Assembly: GCA_026645575.1 (NCBI GenBank)
Contig: JAPKMW010000025.1
Coordinates: 47,614 to 111,613 of the forward strand
Direction of reading: 5' to 3'
DNA length: 64,000 nucleotides
From: Caldilineaceae bacterium
Lineage (GTDB): Bacteria; Chloroflexota; Anaerolineae; Caldilineales; Caldilineaceae
Position numbers and translations under genes: made by a program. The notes under the pieces are model-generated. The model was not told the DNA's origin. It did not search any database and was given only the letters and a program-made list of their open reading frames with translations. Of the stretch, positions 46,701 to 55,367 are shown piece by piece. The number at the start of each line of letters is the position of its first letter. The stretch's first letter is position 1.

Positions 46701-49598
46701 AAACTGGCCGTGGGCGACATTGGCATCGGGTTCGCTAGCAAAGGCATTGCCATAACGCGCCTGCCAGAGCGCCAGGTAGGCATCGGGGGTCAGCGGCGAC
46801 CAACCCCCGCCACTTTGTTGATACGGCTTCCAGGAGAGACCGGCGGAGACAACCTCCGGCTGATTGGTCATCTGCACGGCGATCTGTTGTCCACTCCACT
46901 GGAAGGGGGCCGCGCTATCGAGATTGACGGCGCGGAAATGTTGTTCCGTCGCAAAGAGCAACGTTGGTACCACCGGGTTGTGGGGGGCAAAGTAGGTGTT
47001 CAGCAGCGGGATGGCCGCTTCGTTGCCGGAGCGCATGACTAGGTCGATGTAGCTGGGGTAACTGAATTTTTGTACGCGCAAGGCGTTTTCAATATTCCAG
47101 CGCTTTTCGGTGGCAACCGCCCCATTGGTCGGGTGGTTGAAGCGGTTGTAAATTTCAGCAACCGTCAGGTCAAGCTGGCCGTCGCCCACACATTGGCCAC
47201 TGCTGTCCACGCTGTCACAATCGCGACCGCGCACGAAGGCATCTTGCAACCCAAGCGCTAGGCGCGTCAGATTGACATCATCGTTCTTGTTGCTGTCGAG
47301 CGTCGGGTCCTCGAAGACAATTGCCAGCTCCGAACCGCGTTCCTCGCGCACGCTAAAGCCGGTGAGCGTCCACTCGTCGTTATAGGTGTGGACAATCGAA
47401 GCCTGGTTGGGCTGCGCGCAGAGTTGATCCTGGCGGGGGCCGCAGGGGACTTCTAGATCATTGAGCGCCTGCACGGCCCAGACCAGCCGCACCTGTTGCG
47501 CGTTGCCCCAACTGCTGCCGGGTAGATAGAGCATTTCACCGCGGAAGCCAACCCGCTCACCGGTTTCCGGGTCGGTCATCAGTTGGATCGGCACATAGGC
47601 GGCATAGCGATTTTCGTCGAGCTTTTGGATGCGAATGTTGTACTTATCATAGAAATCATTCAGCGCGGTGGGCGAGCTAGTGGGCAGATTGGTGTTGCTG
47701 CCGCTGATCGCAATCTCCAACATGGGAATCAGCCGGACATCGCCATTTTGGGCGGGAACCGGGTCGAGACGGGCCTGGTCATCGGGGCTGGCGACATCCC
47801 AGAAGGTGCGGCCATCGACATCGCGCACCTGCCCTTTGTCATCCCCTTCGAGCCAGTCGAGGACATTCATGGCATACCAGAGGTGATCGGGGTTGGTGGG
47901 ACGCATCTGAAATTCGACAAAGGTGTAGGCATTGGGTTGCAGCCCGTTGACGATCAGTTGAAAGGGGTCATCCGCCGTAAAGATCTGGCCGGTACGGCTG
48001 GTGAAGGGCGAGCTATCAAGCTTGTCCGGTACGCCATCACCGTCGTTATCGAAATCAAAGAGATCGGGCGTATTGTCGCCGTCGGTGTCCCAGGTGGCGG
48101 GGCCAAAGGCGCCCCCCATCCACTCGTCATCATCGGTCAGGCCGTCGCCGTTGCTATCGTTGTTGAGCGGGTCGGTGTACCACGTCTGGCCGGCAAAAGT
48201 GAAGCCTTGGATTTCCAGCGTGTCGGTGATAAAATCGCCGTCGCTGTCAATGCCATAGGGGCTGGTGCCCAGGATGGTTTCTTCGTAATCGGTCAAGCCG
48301 TCGCCATCGCTGTCGGTGGTCGTGGTGACAGCGGCGGGCAGATTGGGGGCATAGAGCGCATCCACCGCACGCTTGTCCGCCGTCTCAGTCACACTGGGAT
48401 TGGACCCCAGCAGCGCCTCGGCGATATCGGTGCGCCCATCGCGATCCTCGTCGCTGCCGTTGTCGTTGCGCAGCAGGGCAAGTTTTTCATGGGCCGGGGC
48501 TTCTTCAGCGTTGCTCTCCGCCTGTACGGCTGCCGTTGTTTTGTTTTCCGCTGCCAGTTCGTCCCAAAGCGCGGCTTCATGGGCCTGGCGCGCCGCCAGC
48601 CGATCAAGGGAACCGGCGCGTTGCGCCGCCTGGGCAACTGGTGTCATGACCATCGAGCCGATGACCACCAGGGTGCCAACAGTACGCACCTGGGGCACGC
48701 GTAGAAAGAGAAAAACGCCGCCTACGGCTGTCACAAGCAGCGAAAGCAGCCAGAGGAGTTCCTGAGCGAAGCTTTGGGCCGTGGCCGCATCGATGGGAAG
48801 CCGCCAAGTCAAAAAGGCCGCCGCTGAGGGGATGCGTCCATAGTCGCGATAGCTGATGTCAATGGTGGCCTGTTGCCGGCTTTGGCCCTGGGGCGGAAAA
48901 TCAATCTGCACCTGTTGACGTAGCGGCAGCCCATTCGCGGCGATCCAAAGCTCACCCGTACCCGTCATGGTGCGGTAGAGTTCGGGTAGCGCCAGGGAGA
49001 CATCGGCGGGCAGTTCGCCCTTGCGCACCAGATCGGCCTGCATCTGGTCGCGCACAAAGGCGGCAATTCGCGGACCGTTGAGGGTAAAGGTATACCGCGT
49101 AAAGGTGACGCCGGCGCGGCTTTCGGTGGCGCCCTGCTGGACATCTTCGGCGCCGGTGAGGAACGCGCCAAAGTCGCCGCCCGGCGCGGCCCAGGCCATC
49201 AAGTTGGGCGCTTCCTGCCACTCTTGGTCGCCTTGCTTGATAAAAGCTTGCTCACCGGCAACTTTGATCTGGGCGCCGCTCATGCCATCCACCAGTGAGC
49301 CGCCCTGACTCCAGATCGTCATCTGCATGGTGCGGTCGGCCAGGTTGGCATCGCCGGCGACATGTGCCGTCTGTTCGCTGCTGCGGGCGCCCAAGTTGGC
49401 AACGGTGGCCAGGGGAATGGTTTTCTGCACAACATCCAAGGTGAATTGGTAGGAGTGCGCGCGCCGCATGGCTTGCCAACTGTCGGTAATCTGTTGGCGC
49501 GGGGTCACCGCGTGCGACGGTATGACCGTTGTCGCCAGCCAAGCGCTACAGAGCAGCAATAGGAGCGGGAGCGAGTACCCAGAAACACGTTGTCTCAT
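34722..49598 (-). CDS. Giant multidomain surface protein (4958 residues) with internal membrane block
   Basis: A signal peptide (residues 1-30) is followed by a LolA/LppX-like domain (about 31-270) and a TM pair (about 280-330). DxDxDG Ca-binding repeats (DSDGDGLTD) follow at about 373-536. At about 1013-1268 there are at least five hydrophobic segments such as [18 protein letters not shown]. More DxDxDG repeats come at about 1506-1660, then Ig-like domains and a LamG-like domain (about 2069-2269, [12 protein letters not shown]). Two YWTD-like propellers (about 2466-2736 and 2884-3156, e.g. [14 protein letters not shown]) flank a DUF11-like domain. A TPT linker precedes two PPC domains (about 3229-3516), Ig-like, a DOMON/CBM9-like domain (about 3843-4039), Ig-like, PKD-like (about 4519-4706) and DxDxDG repeats (about 4756-4936). 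The tail is LYLPFVLR. No disruption is seen across 14.9 kb. Probably adhesion or matrix; role inferred. Confidence 0.88.
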   Translation of the reverse strand: MRQRVSGYSLPLLLLLCSAWLATTVIPSHAVTPRQQITDSWQAMRRAHSYQFTLDVVQKTIPLATVANLGARSSEQTAHVAGDANLADRTMQMTIWSQGGSLVDGMSGAQIKVAGEQAFIKQGDQEWQEAPNLMAWAAPGGDFGAFLTGAEDVQQGATESRAGVTFTRYTFTLNGPRIAAFVRDQMQADLVRKGELPADVSLALPELYRTMTGTGELWIAANGLPLRQQVQIDFPPQGQSRQQATIDISYRDYGRIPSAAAFLTWRLPIDAATAQSFAQELLWLLSLLVTAVGGVFLFLRVPQVRTVGTLVVIGSMVMTPVAQAAQRAGSLDRLAARQAHEAALWDELAAENKTTAAVQAESNAEEAPAHEKLALLRNDNGSDEDRDGRTDIAEALLGSNPSVTETADKRAVDALYAPNLPAAVTTTTDSDGDGLTDYEETILGTSPYGIDSDGDFITDTLEIQGFTFAGQTWYTDPLNNDSNGDGLTDDDEWMGGAFGPATWDTDGDNTPDLFDFDNDGDGVPDKLDSSPFTSRTGQIFTADDPFQLIVNGLQPNAYTFVEFQMRPTNPDHLWYAMNVLDWLEGDDKGQVRDVDGRTFWDVASPDDQARLDPVPAQNGDVRLIPMLEIAISGSNTNLPTSSPTALNDFYDKYNIRIQKLDENRYAAYVPIQLMTDPETGERVGFRGEMLYLPGSSWGNAQQVRLVWAVQALNDLEVPCGPRQDQLCAQPNQASIVHTYNDEWTLTGFSVREERGSELAIVFEDPTLDSNKNDDVNLTRLALGLQDAFVRGRDCDSVDSSGQCVGDGQLDLTVAEIYNRFNHPTNGAVATEKRWNIENALRVQKFSYPSYIDLVMRSGNEAAIPLLNTYFAPHNPVVPTLLFATEQHFRAVNLDSAAPFQWSGQQIAVQMTNQPEVVSAGLSWKPYQQSGGGWSPLTPDAYLALWQARYGNAFASEPDANVAHGQFMVSHLVALALRQGLQGIVRTGNIMILGTIPATDSKIMVALAGGLTAAAPILVKYVAQALNIAGNLGSYKKFFIAFAAIVIDTVEDLTGLLKDAIKAIKELAVIKRAALLAVGALLVVAILGWAVTVIVLNLIGSPAAKAATDWTILIASTLVAVISTALAVKTFIEALKAGSIFVEQVVETTMFGVLGGVKSAATAVAGIAAIIGAAIVVGITWGVFIYMVASGMIETGTASFNQQVVLAVVATVWALITLALAFLGPLGLLIGAILALIDAIFAILCQVGRDNKGSSDLLWLCGGIAGAIANLIYSNQPIFKIGAEDQPDFLTIDDFTFALSDSAKGFVVGNPIQLSLRARMHFVPNTLPDCINQNASSVAAGIDVQYGLGKTPPTATYGKSAGVPVFQQGYRAQAEANAIKGEKSVYQSGYFYNLAYRQWYYRHELYTPAETQRYTFKPATPGYNQQQRALALKVALAYPVLTSIVTCSIAADKQTLDIPVGDNPVWVFDIFPPTLDGFYAMTWNWDWRSGSAIAALPLGEDAFAPRDFDGDGLNRSFTKPTALPATVTWMGNEIEWGTVQKLDRNWLGTDPDDTTWDSDGDGVADKTELGWEAGDPQAGGVAKPTIGAKDLDNDGLCDADEARHQTRPDVADTDGDGLTDGQEVFHRNCVTNQWEGGWLFTYGAGKQTRVFSQPLSEDSDLDGLWDGAEKNLHTSNPAGNPFHPAAVNRVVKIDMALQDDDGIVAPGATVGYVQTLTNELSDPVYLIGAHSATFGPAFTNSPYSQAIALFQGHSDTLALPLTVNAGAGSGRTTITGAVSATIRGTEGHMAADGQSLTANQELSVQIDADRPTSTWAAGVTHAKTGSVVILGGKASDPTSYIKAVEVRQDSGSWQAATGVAAWSYAWTVPGSEGRYTLTSNAIDAVGNREAGGATLAVIADGSAPVISSAIADNQIVTMRQRTDDRWQVTLNGAAPDPAIGGEAGSGLGAVQVRVTPYSDGWQAATLNGNNWTLDYLLGATDGARGYLIEPTGHYTVEVQATDRLGNAATQQFHINVDVTAPQATMNPLSNSSVITTPVLLTGQVADRGDYASGPAKVEIAFTPAHLIDTIDQPLVELYLNEKIGAKSFANGAATTAALAACTDPACPLAGEAGIYGAALRFDGVDDRVSLTTTVAISNVATTLWFKSSNGNGALLSTGTTGANERALYLAGGNLCAQANGEQICSAIGTLADNQWHQAVQVIGSNGHRLYVDGVAVAQGTVTALTPLAGSILRLGQVVGRPAYAGWLDEVVSYGRALNADEVATLYRRWLPVTLTPTSAISATWSYALPAGLEGYYQIDMRTEDALGNRNDDERGAWPQWRGLIDTQSPTVNAAVDYEIVPLYYVDPYTATPNRWVARTVYRATADDFNLSERDYNFICPLEAPDRHNDSSVWWQAFGGGAPRLNRLTPDCYQTGYQNAYEPFQACDRYGHCTATVPAMDALYWTAFNGSNPLEPADTGKRGIWRATSLLNRVRVELLLPRTDAPHDLAVDVDGGQLFWIEANSSASQIWRADLNGGNPTLIIGGLPGWDRDRDRYTLGLALDNKRNKLYYSDGNRLRRANLDGSGVETVYTTQYGPGYIAKIIIDEKRDKLYWLSNWGYEHTLYTCGTRRPTEIRSFDIVSSATKLLHFSDPLTTGFCGGLLRGLALADYDPYGSGLLWWEQRLKRGYLDSNGNLYGKADYRIDGQVRNEMPIGFDGRAAQLYLTGNGSSITRISDGYPWRGVEGWSLYNQANESYVAVHNGVITRLPNRVASQIDLAVRGAEPAALPIPGQVITYPLTVQNVGILNATNIVLTNTLPTDTQLAAPVAGCVDNGNHVTCLLGTLRPNSSKTISVPVQLDAGIALGSALVSQAVVAAAEVDSDLTNNSVQIGGKEVVPQPTPTPAGMDRYLYWANGAPGNGVNRWNLDTASPRALIATANRANGGVQIGDNQLYWIDEKVIKRADLDGTNTLTILTRPQPLRSLAIDAKHGKLYWSEPYTTALTLWGKSISQPMAAVWRADLDGSNVTLVRSQAKARYDALTVDPVRGKLYVVDNNAGIELIALDGSGSRRIYTQSRYSAGYAEIYHLVADGHAGLLYLARADGIYRLAWDGGAPVQLLALPVDTLRAGLVLDAAAGQLYWQQNGDLYRMNVNGSGVTNLGALTDPNPGYADEPMALGYDLPPTPTATPTPTNTPTPTDTPTPTHTPTATPTNTPTNTATPTATPTNTPTNTPTNTATPTLTPTPCSNGDAWEPNDSSATAVETWMFNQTIGLSLHSTTDHDWFFVDVGVAETTQPGLYNLSVSSFGTLATLLEIYESDGVTMTLMAENDTAYTNVIFAEGKRYYLHIYGVNGSTSCTDLYDLLIAPAMGAAPGAPAVAQLDKGSTTMPARKGIGLAAPWPLAAPVAASAAISCTVDPDSAEPNETNTQAMTLTVGVASEALTFDRNSDADWFRFTPPFAGSYLIESVIDGPTLDTVVELYAADGVTLLASNDDHDGMRASLLITDLVVSDYYLRITERNGAAPCPDSYTVLVDLTEASAVAPPVAPALVSVTVPEPPGVTAPALAAEVVTPTLNARFTTLAPMSVTVSANSDGGLQQLDLLVDDGSGNVVAATQSYPASPSITTTLWSASWTPPGYGQYVLRVRASDWSTTTQVITGTQPVTLSIDNDAPVVTYDGPTNFTGQDLLGTQLALTGTATDSSGIAAVEIKLDDGLWQNATYTGSTWSYLWNVGALDGDVTLTVRATDKAGVSTTINQTVSVDLSVSPVEDFGVSHNGAALTSGAVITTGATSLVITAVVPVDAAGIYLGFSAVPTPTIGGLQDYSGSGLQSHSQAIGEAEQLYAHLVAYDAASNQQVTTVGPFAVDGPATPDLIALDNNGWRNSGGSLVARDYAVARRAVVDVVPQSFYVSWDATAIRLDWVGAHWDGDGDLFVYLDTETGGNATLYNPYTTTKTIHLPGAMNADYLIQVEDSATATLLQASGGNWQVVAALDASNFRLRTADGQIVTELYLPFALLGYDPGNALEVAAVASEENELLLWAAAPDKNPLNSARAVGVTATERTLDNFALTHALQWNNLNLGQMPNNNHPAGSDLHLWITAEPGGAAVGYLDSSWLALLTPGTPIDGDANGAYDQPLPLTNASALLGVGAGIQYTVHYSNTGDTTAQGVQLQVSTLGGLGGVSNVTIGDVDPGVSGTVQLNGAVSGGAAAELNLAVSDNRLGVYDWLWVHHRVDNQAPAAPVISEPAGILRANSQVQVRGIVSDSAGVAQVQLFVDGAPALTCPDDQPEDAFWQCLWSVGDFGGADSIGLQAQATDRNGNVSPLSSAVTLQIDASAPGITLSAISQAALADGILTLDEALLTGVITDDLAVAAFDVCTLESAVEFCSNGLLTAGVNTPNGSWPLAVAVEGQDSITQTLRLYGKDRAGNRSAPLALTFLADGVGPVITVTHVVTTVTAPATLILSGTVQDGGGVAAVNIRFRSSSGAATLLPATLDNGKWHLILPTASGLTADSYLVTVEAHDLAANVAASPAYGITLLPAAVNGAPVANAAGPYGVNEGAAVTLSAALSSDPNEAASALTYAWDLAFDGNNFTADATGITTTFAAVDGPLVQPIALRVTDSGGLTATTVTTVTVANISPHINAVDFAPQVMIGAALPITVTFSDSGATDFFAAIFDWGDAMTKSVNLPAGSTMVTATHIYTADGDYNFTVTLRDNDGGVASTTKAVTVLPVPTPTATPTPIATETTTPTPTETLTATPTATMTPINTPTETATPIATPTATLPSNADSDGDTITDLLECNGNGATCADVDGDGKPNQHDIDSDGDGIPDLIEAGLAFRSLHNAPLLDTDNDGVPDTLDTDADNDTVPDRIEGHDGNGDGFADRGPAGGDSDNDGLDDAYDTDASGYGSANAGASNAALGNTDGDTLDNWRDGDDDGDGLLTKDEVGPDAENPQDNDNNGVADYLQSTSPFMERLYLPFVLR

Positions 49599-50328
49599 AC
49601 ATAGTCCTCACAATTGATGAAAGGATGGTTGATTGGAAAAGGCATGTACACCCAAACCCGTAAGGATATCCCCTTGCGGATACTTATTTGAATTTGCCTA
49701 CCCTGGACAAGCCAGAACCAAAATAGTTAACACGGATAAGGAAGAACACGGATATAAAAAAATCATCCGTGTTTCTCCCTATCTGTGTATACTAAAATTC
49801 TTGTCGGTTGTTCAAGAAAATGACTCGTTAGATACTTAGGCGCATTCAAAGAATAAAGGATCCAAAGTCGTAGGGGCACGAGGTTGGGCGGGGCGAACCG
49901 TCATTTTGCAGGGAAGGGATCTTCCGCCCAACCTCATGCCCGTACTGGATAGTTATTTATTTGAAGATGCCTAAGTAATTGCATCTGAAAAAATCATTGT
50001 AGAGGGCAAACGCGTCAAAAACGTTTCAAGGGGCTGAAGGGGTGGGTAATGGCGACGATTTTGCGTGGAATCATGTAACTTTGTCCATCGATTGATCGGT
50101 TTTCGACAGACTTTTACACGTTCATTTGTTGTAGAAGTAGTTCGGCATCTGTCATAGTGAAGAAACGCAGCATAGGCAAAGCTGACAGCAATTTCATGAA
50201 TTATGACAAACTCTTCATTTAATTTCAATACGGTTTACGCTCATGCTATACTCAGTAGACCGCAACCCTATCGAGCCTGACTTAGGACTCTGGACTTAGG
50301 ACTCTGGACGACTGATACTACGCTAACC
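49599..50328. other. 730-bp intergenic region with two hairpins and a tandem repeat
   Basis: It holds a hairpin at about 49730-49788 (ACACGGATAAGG...ACACGGAT with ATCCGTGT...ATCTGTGT), a second at 49870-49945 (GTAGGGGCACGAGGTTGGG with CCCAACCTCATGCCCGTAC), and two copies of a 14-bp unit CTTAGGACTCTGGA at 50281-50308 just before the BTAD gene. As the gap between divergent genes it should carry the promoters of the giant gene and the regulator. No convincing gene is visible. Confidence 0.65.
50281..50308 (+). repeat. Direct repeat of 14 bp upstream of the BTAD regulator
   Basis: CTTAGGACTCTGGA occurs twice in tandem, ending 20 bp before the ATG at 50329. SARP-type regulators often bind direct repeats near promoters, so this could be an operator; unproven. 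Confidence 0.45.
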
Positions 50329-51213
50329 ATGATCAAACTCTATTTATTCGGCGGTTTTCGCGCCGAGGATCAGCAGGCAACCACGCTGGCCTTTGCGACG
50401 AATAAAGCGCGCGCCCTGTTGGCCTATCTGGCGGCTGCGCCAGGGGAAGCTCATGCCCGGCAGCGGTTGGCTGATCTCTTATGGCCGACGGCAACGGAAG
50501 CGATTGCGCGGCGGAATTTGCGCACAACGTTGACGCGCCTACGGGGCAGCCTGGGCGATTCCCCCTGGCTGGCAGCAAACCGGCAGGATGTGCAACTGAC
50601 CGCCGAGCCGCACCAACTGTGGAGTGATGTCAATGCGTTTGATCAACTCTGGGCGCATCTCCATAATGGTCATGGGGTGGTAGAGCAGCCGCTCAAGCGC
50701 GGGCAACGACGGGTAGAAGCGCTACCGGCTGTAGAGAGCGATGAGTGGGGGCGCAACCGGCTCACCTGGATGGCCGAGGCGGCGACGCTCTATGGGGGTG
50801 AGTTTTTGGCCGGCTTTTTCTGGCAAGAGGAAACGGAGAGCGCGTTTTGGCAGTGGCGGCGACAGAAACAGGAAGAGTATCACAGCAAGGCGCTCACCCT
50901 GTTCGACCAGCTTGCCAAACAGGCCATAGCTGACCGCGCCTATAGCGCCGCCGCCAGCTATGCCCGCCGCCAGCTTGCCCTGGAACCGTGGCGCGAGCCG
51001 GCCCACCGCCAGTTGATGGTGGCCTTGGCCGGCGCCGGCGATTATAGCGCCGCTTTGGCGCAGTATACAGTCTGTCGCCAAACGGTGGCGGATGAATTGC
51101 GAATGGCGCCGGAAGCCGAGACGACCGCCCTCTTTCAGCGGCTCCAAGCGGAACGCCAACAGCTAACCGGCTGGGATCACGGGCAGCAACAGATGGGAGG
51201 GGTAGGCCCGTGA
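50329..51213 (+). CDS. BTAD-domain (SARP-like) transcriptional regulator, short form
   Basis: 294 residues. The N-terminal winged helix has IKLYLFGGFRAEDQQATTLA, FATNKARALLAYLAAAPGEAHARQRLADLLWP and RRNLRTTLTRLRGSLG, all typical of SARP DNA-binding domains. The bacterial transcriptional activation domain (helical repeats) follows with TLYGGEFLAGFFWQE, FDQLAKQAIADRAYSAAASYARRQLALEPWREPAHRQLM and YTVCRQTVADELRMAPEAET. Most Chloroflexota relatives continue into an AAA ATPase and TPRs; here the chain stops at 51213. The last 51 bp overlap the convergent CocE-like gene. It may be a naturally short activator or a truncated one. Confidence 0.87.
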   Translation: MIKLYLFGGFRAEDQQATTLAFATNKARALLAYLAAAPGEAHARQRLADLLWPTATEAIARRNLRTTLTRLRGSLGDSPWLAANRQDVQLTAEPHQLWSDVNAFDQLWAHLHNGHGVVEQPLKRGQRRVEALPAVESDEWGRNRLTWMAEAATLYGGEFLAGFFWQEETESAFWQWRRQKQEEYHSKALTLFDQLAKQAIADRAYSAAASYARRQLALEPWREPAHRQLMVALAGAGDYSAALAQYTVCRQTVADELRMAPEAETTALFQRLQAERQQLTGWDHGQQQMGGVGP

Positions 51214-52839
51214 ATGGTGGATGGTCTGCGCGGCCGGTCGCAAATCGCTATCAACGCCATAAGGATGCCCCGTATTCGGGTTACGGTCAAAGCGGGGAAA
51301 GTTGGAGGAAGAGATCTCCAACCGAATGCGATGCCCCTGGCGGAAAACATTGCCGGTGACGCCGACATCGATGGTGTATTCGTAGACCTTGTTGGCTTCC
51401 AGCAGCTTCGGTTGGTCAAAGCCTTCCCGGTAACGGGCGCGGATAATGCCGTCACAGAGGTTCTTGGCATAGCCGGTGGGCGACACATCAACCAGCTTGG
51501 CCGTCCAGTCAGTGTCGGGAGCGTCGGTGGCGGCATAGAGGACGACGCTGATCGGGCCGGTGGTTTCCAGGTCGGCGGTCAAGGGCGCGCTGGTGTAGCA
51601 GAGTACATCGCCACGCATCTCCACGTTGGTTTGATCATACGGCCCCCAGGGAATGATATGGGGGGAACAGCAGTTGTTCCCGCCCGCGGTCTGCACTGGA
51701 TACATGGGGTCAAAGACGAAATGATCGGTTGCTTCGTCCCCCGGTTCGGCTGGTGACAAGGCGCCGTCGCCCCGCAACGTATTGGCGTGACCACCGCTGT
51801 GGAGATACCACTTTTGCCAATCCGTGCGCGCCAGCGGCCACTCTTGTTCATCCCGCCACTGGTTGATCCCCATGATAAAGAGGCGCAGCGGCGGTTCCTC
51901 AACAATGCCATTGTCAATGCCCTTCAACCAGTAATTGAACCAGCGCAATTCCAACGCGTCCAGGTCAACCATGGAATGGGCGCCAAAGTCAATATCACCC
52001 GTGCGCGGCGACGTACTCAAGGCATGAGGCCACGGCCCGACGATCAACTTGCTCTGGCGCGCCGCCGGTGTGCGCCCCTGTTGGCGCAAGCCATTGAAGT
52101 TGATAAAGGTGTGCTGGGCGTAGAGATCATACCAGCCGCCCATGTTGAAGGCCGGTGCCGCAATCTCGCCCCAGCGCTTTTCGTCGTTGATGGCGTCCCA
52201 GTAGTCGTCATAGGCGGGATGGGCGATCCAATCTTTCCAGAAGGGCAGGTTGCGGCCGGCTAGCTCGTCCATCGCCACCATTGGCAGCTTGCGCAGCGCT
52301 TCGGTCCAGTTGTGAAAGTCGATGCTCTGGCCGGTGCGGCCATTGGTGCGCATCCCCCAGGTCATCAACACATTGAGTTGAAAGGCGCCGCCAGGGTAGA
52401 CCAGCCCGGTGAAGTAGTCACAGCAGATCACCCGTGGCGCCATACAGGTCAAATATTGGCTGCGATGGGGCGCGCTCTGCCACTGCACCGCGCCCACATA
52501 AGAGCCGCCGGCCATGCCGATCTTGCCGTTGCTCCACGGTTGCCGCCCGATCCACTCTTGGGTGTCGTAGCCATCTTCCCCTTCACGGAAGGGGTAGTAC
52601 TCGCCGTCCGAATCCCAGCGTCCACGACAATCCTGTAAAACGCAAGCATAACCAACATTCGCCAGCCGCCGCGCCTTTTCGATCATGGCATCCATGTTGT
52701 TGCTGTAGGGTGTGCGCATCAAGACGGTGGGAAAGGGGCCGGTCTCCTGCGGTAAATAGATGTCTGCCGAAAGGTTGACGCCATCGCGCATGGGGACTTT
52801 GACATCAAGGTGCATGGTGACGGTGTAGTTGGTGGTCAT
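51163..52839 (-). CDS. CocE/NonD-family hydrolase (X-Pro dipeptidyl-peptidase-like)
   Basis: 558 residues, alpha/beta-hydrolase of the S15/CocE group. DVKVPMRDGVNLSADIYLP is the family start; VLQDCRGRWDSDGEYYPF follows, and GGSYVG carries the nucleophile Ser. The His is probably in GPWPHAL. A C-terminal jelly-roll (RIRLEISSSNFPRFDRNPN) completes the fold. Members cleave ester or amide bonds in cocaine, glutaryl-7-ACA-like or Xaa-Pro substrates. It follows the C45 acyltransferase gene on the same strand with a hairpin between. No signal peptide. The 3' end overlaps the BTAD gene. Confidence 0.92.
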   Translation of the reverse strand: MTTNYTVTMHLDVKVPMRDGVNLSADIYLPQETGPFPTVLMRTPYSNNMDAMIEKARRLANVGYACVLQDCRGRWDSDGEYYPFREGEDGYDTQEWIGRQPWSNGKIGMAGGSYVGAVQWQSAPHRSQYLTCMAPRVICCDYFTGLVYPGGAFQLNVLMTWGMRTNGRTGQSIDFHNWTEALRKLPMVAMDELAGRNLPFWKDWIAHPAYDDYWDAINDEKRWGEIAAPAFNMGGWYDLYAQHTFINFNGLRQQGRTPAARQSKLIVGPWPHALSTSPRTGDIDFGAHSMVDLDALELRWFNYWLKGIDNGIVEEPPLRLFIMGINQWRDEQEWPLARTDWQKWYLHSGGHANTLRGDGALSPAEPGDEATDHFVFDPMYPVQTAGGNNCCSPHIIPWGPYDQTNVEMRGDVLCYTSAPLTADLETTGPISVVLYAATDAPDTDWTAKLVDVSPTGYAKNLCDGIIRARYREGFDQPKLLEANKVYEYTIDVGVTGNVFRQGHRIRLEISSSNFPRFDRNPNTGHPYGVDSDLRPAAQTIHHSRAYPSHLLLPVIPAG

Positions 52840-52860
52840 GGTTTGCTCCTTCTAGGTGCG

Positions 52861-52935
52861 TAGGGGCGCGGATTCAGGTTGCGCGGATTTTGTTTGGCGA
52901 GCAGCGGATCCGCGCAACCTGAATCCGCGCCCCTA
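52861..52935. repeat. Near-perfect hairpin between CocE-like and C45 genes
   Basis: The left arm 52861-52889 (TAGGGGCGCGGATTCAGG, then TTGCGCGGAT) pairs with the right arm 52908-52935. It is the same family as 12328-12411: arm positions differ between the copies but each copy keeps pairing, i.e. compensatory change. A degenerate left arm is also seen at about 3102-3118. Confidence 0.8.
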
Positions 52936-52940
52936 GCCTA

Positions 52941-53972
52941 TCACACTTCATACGCCGTCCACGTACCCAGGCAGCCATGCCCCCGGCGCACATGGAACAA
53001 CCGTTTCGTCGGTTCGGCAATATAGCCGGAGATCGAGTGCATATTGACGGCGCCGTGGCGACAGATGGCCGCCGGTTCCCCTTCGTGGTCAGCCAGCAGG
53101 GTCTTGATGGTTTCCACATCAAGACGGCCCCAGTGCGCTTGCAGCAGCGTGCGCATCCGATCCAGCCGCGGACAGGAATCGGCTAACGAATTGGTTTCAT
53201 GGGGCGCAAAGGCGTCGGTGAGATAGTGGTTGGCATGGACAATCCGGTCGGGGTGAAGATCGGTAAAGCGGGCAATCCCTTCCGGGCGCACTTCTACATC
53301 GGCGATCTGCCCTTCACCGTCGCACAGCACCACATTGGCCGCGGAACAGGTGCGATGGCGTTGCAGCAGGTCGATACAACCGGCAATCGTGCGCTGCTCC
53401 AACATGAGCCGTTTGAGCGGGTAGTGGGGCAGGCCAGGTTGCCAGGGACAATCATAGAGCGCATTGGCAAAGTGGGCCAGGCCATGTTCATTCATGCCGG
53501 TGTAGCCCAGTTGACCGGCAAAGGTAAAGATCAACGCCCGTGGCCGGCCATCGTTGGGTTTGACCCGCAGCAGCAGCGCGACATCGGCGTACTCGGCTTC
53601 CAGATCCTGATTTTGCCCGGCGAGGGTCTGGCCGTTCGCCGTGGCTGAACCGGTGACGGCGAAGGCAGTGCAACCCCCTTCCGGGATTTTCCCCGCTTCG
53701 GCCCTGGCTTGACAGAGAACCGCTTCCTCAAAGGCGATGTCTGCCCCATCCGCCAGACCACGCACCTCTTCGACAAAGGCGGGGCTGAGCGCTTGCATAT
53801 AGGGCAACAAGGTCATGGCATTGCGACAGAGAAGGTCGCGCGGCTTGCCGGTCAACCTTTCGGTTAATCGCAAATAGCGTTCAATGAGCGGCGCAGCTTG
53901 CGCGCCATGTTGGTAGCCCATTTCATAGGCGCTGCCGGCCACTTCGAGTAGCGGAAAGGTATGACCAATCAT
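52941..53972 (-). CDS. C45-family autoproteolytic acyltransferase/hydrolase
   Basis: 343 residues. Ntn-type fold of the isopenicillin-N N-acyltransferase (AAT/C45) family: YEMGYQHGAQAAPLIERY, EEVRGLADGADIAFEEAV, the autoprocessing site PEGGCTAFAV (Cys becomes the N-terminal nucleophile), GQTLAGQNQDLE (conserved NxD), GYTGMNEHGLAHFANAL, HANHYLTDAF and NMHSISGYIAEP. It likely hydrolyses or transfers an acyl group on an amide. It lies 25 nt after the FAD oxidoreductase gene and upstream of the CocE-like hydrolase, suggesting a shared amide/amine catabolic route (inferred). Confidence 0.9.
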   Translation of the reverse strand: MIGHTFPLLEVAGSAYEMGYQHGAQAAPLIERYLRLTERLTGKPRDLLCRNAMTLLPYMQALSPAFVEEVRGLADGADIAFEEAVLCQARAEAGKIPEGGCTAFAVTGSATANGQTLAGQNQDLEAEYADVALLLRVKPNDGRPRALIFTFAGQLGYTGMNEHGLAHFANALYDCPWQPGLPHYPLKRLMLEQRTIAGCIDLLQRHRTCSAANVVLCDGEGQIADVEVRPEGIARFTDLHPDRIVHANHYLTDAFAPHETNSLADSCPRLDRMRTLLQAHWGRLDVETIKTLLADHEGEPAAICRHGAVNMHSISGYIAEPTKRLFHVRRGHGCLGTWTAYEV

Positions 53973-53997
53973 GGGTGCATTAGCCTTTTTTTGCTGT

Positions 53998-55224
53998 CTA
54001 GACTGGCGCCTCTTCGGCGGAATAGTGATGGGCGTAGCGCCATAAACACGTAGCGCGCAGCCGTTCTTCAGATTGCATCATAGCGCCAAAACGGTCGAGG
54101 CGCAAGGGCGTAAGATCAATCGCTGGCGCGCCATCGACCACCCAGTCGGCCAACAGCGCACCTACCACCGGCGAGATTGCCAGTCCACCGACGCAACAGC
54201 CACTCGCCACAAAGAAACCGGCCACCCCCGGCGCCTGATCGACAATGTGACGACCATCGGGCGTCATCGTCGGCAGACCACCGCGCAAAAGGGCGATTTC
54301 GGCATCACGCAGGAGGGGAAATTCGTCGTAGACCAGTTCGCTCAACCGGCGCAAAGGCGCAATATCAAGCGTGAGGTCTTTGATCTGAAACTCACTGGCA
54401 AGCTGCTGCCCATCGACAGGCAACGGGTCTGGTTCATAGCCGCCCATCATCAACCCGCCTCGTTCCGGTCGCACATAGATGTTGTAGTCCAGCACGCGTA
54501 CAATCGGCTGCTGGGGCGTAATCCCCGGCAGCGGCTGGGTGATATACAACTGGTGGCGTACTGGGGTCAAGGGAATGTGGATGCCGGCCAACGCACCGAT
54601 GATCCGTGTCCAGGCGCCACCGGTATCGACCACCACCGGTGTGCTAATGCGCCCCTGCGTTGTCTCGACATATTCGACCTGGCCGGCGCGCGTGCCGATG
54701 CCGGTAGCCGGTGTGTTGCCCAAGACGGTAGCGCCCAACCGCTGCGCCGAGCGAACGTAGGCACGCGGCAGATCGCCCGGTTCCAGAAAGAGGTCGCTGG
54801 CCGTGTACCAGATCGCCTGCGCCCGGTCGGGGTGAAGGAAGGGCGCCAGCCGGCGCGCTTCGGCGTGGGAGAGCAGCTCAATCGCCAACCCTAACGCTTG
54901 TCCCCGCTGCACTTCATCCCGAATCTGCGCCGCAAAGGGATCGGTGAGCGCCAGCTTGATGCTGCCGTTCTGGTGAAAAAGGAGCGGTTCGCCACTCTCT
55001 TCGGTCAGGCGGGTAATCTGGCGAACACTGCGCATGGCCAGATTCGTCATGAAATCATCGGAACGAATCTGCTGGGTCAACCCGGCCGCGCGCGGCGAGG
55101 TTTGGGTGACGGGGTCGTGGGTGTCCAGCAACACCACCCGCTGCCCTCGTCGTGCCAAGTGATAGGCTGTACTGGCGCCAAAGGCCCCAGCGCCGATGAC
55201 GACGACATCTGCATTGGTGATCAT
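53998..55224 (-). CDS. FAD-dependent oxidoreductase, DAO family
   Basis: 408 residues. The N-terminal FAD motif is VVVIGAGAFGASTAYHLARRG, followed by VVLLDTHDPVTQTSPRAAG. Substrate-domain segments include VEYVETTQGRISTPVVVDTGGAWT and MMGGYEPDPLP, and the C-terminus carries PTMTPDGRHIVDQAPGVAG then FVASGCCVGGLAISP, typical of glycine/sarcosine/D-amino-acid oxidases. It oxidises an amine or amino acid to an imine. First gene of the DAO-C45-CocE run. The AT-rich island begins just upstream of its start. Confidence 0.92.
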   Translation of the reverse strand: MITNADVVVIGAGAFGASTAYHLARRGQRVVLLDTHDPVTQTSPRAAGLTQQIRSDDFMTNLAMRSVRQITRLTEESGEPLLFHQNGSIKLALTDPFAAQIRDEVQRGQALGLAIELLSHAEARRLAPFLHPDRAQAIWYTASDLFLEPGDLPRAYVRSAQRLGATVLGNTPATGIGTRAGQVEYVETTQGRISTPVVVDTGGAWTRIIGALAGIHIPLTPVRHQLYITQPLPGITPQQPIVRVLDYNIYVRPERGGLMMGGYEPDPLPVDGQQLASEFQIKDLTLDIAPLRRLSELVYDEFPLLRDAEIALLRGGLPTMTPDGRHIVDQAPGVAGFFVASGCCVGGLAISPVVGALLADWVVDGAPAIDLTPLRLDRFGAMMQSEERLRATCLWRYAHHYSAEEAPV

Positions 55225-55367
55225 GGTAGACGGCCCTTTCTACTAACACAAGTTGAACAGTAATGTACTCATATATTAATTTATGAAATATTTATACTGT
55301 AACAAATAAAATAGAACTCATACTCTCACATCATTACTTTCTGAACTCAAGCCTCTAATCCTTAGGG

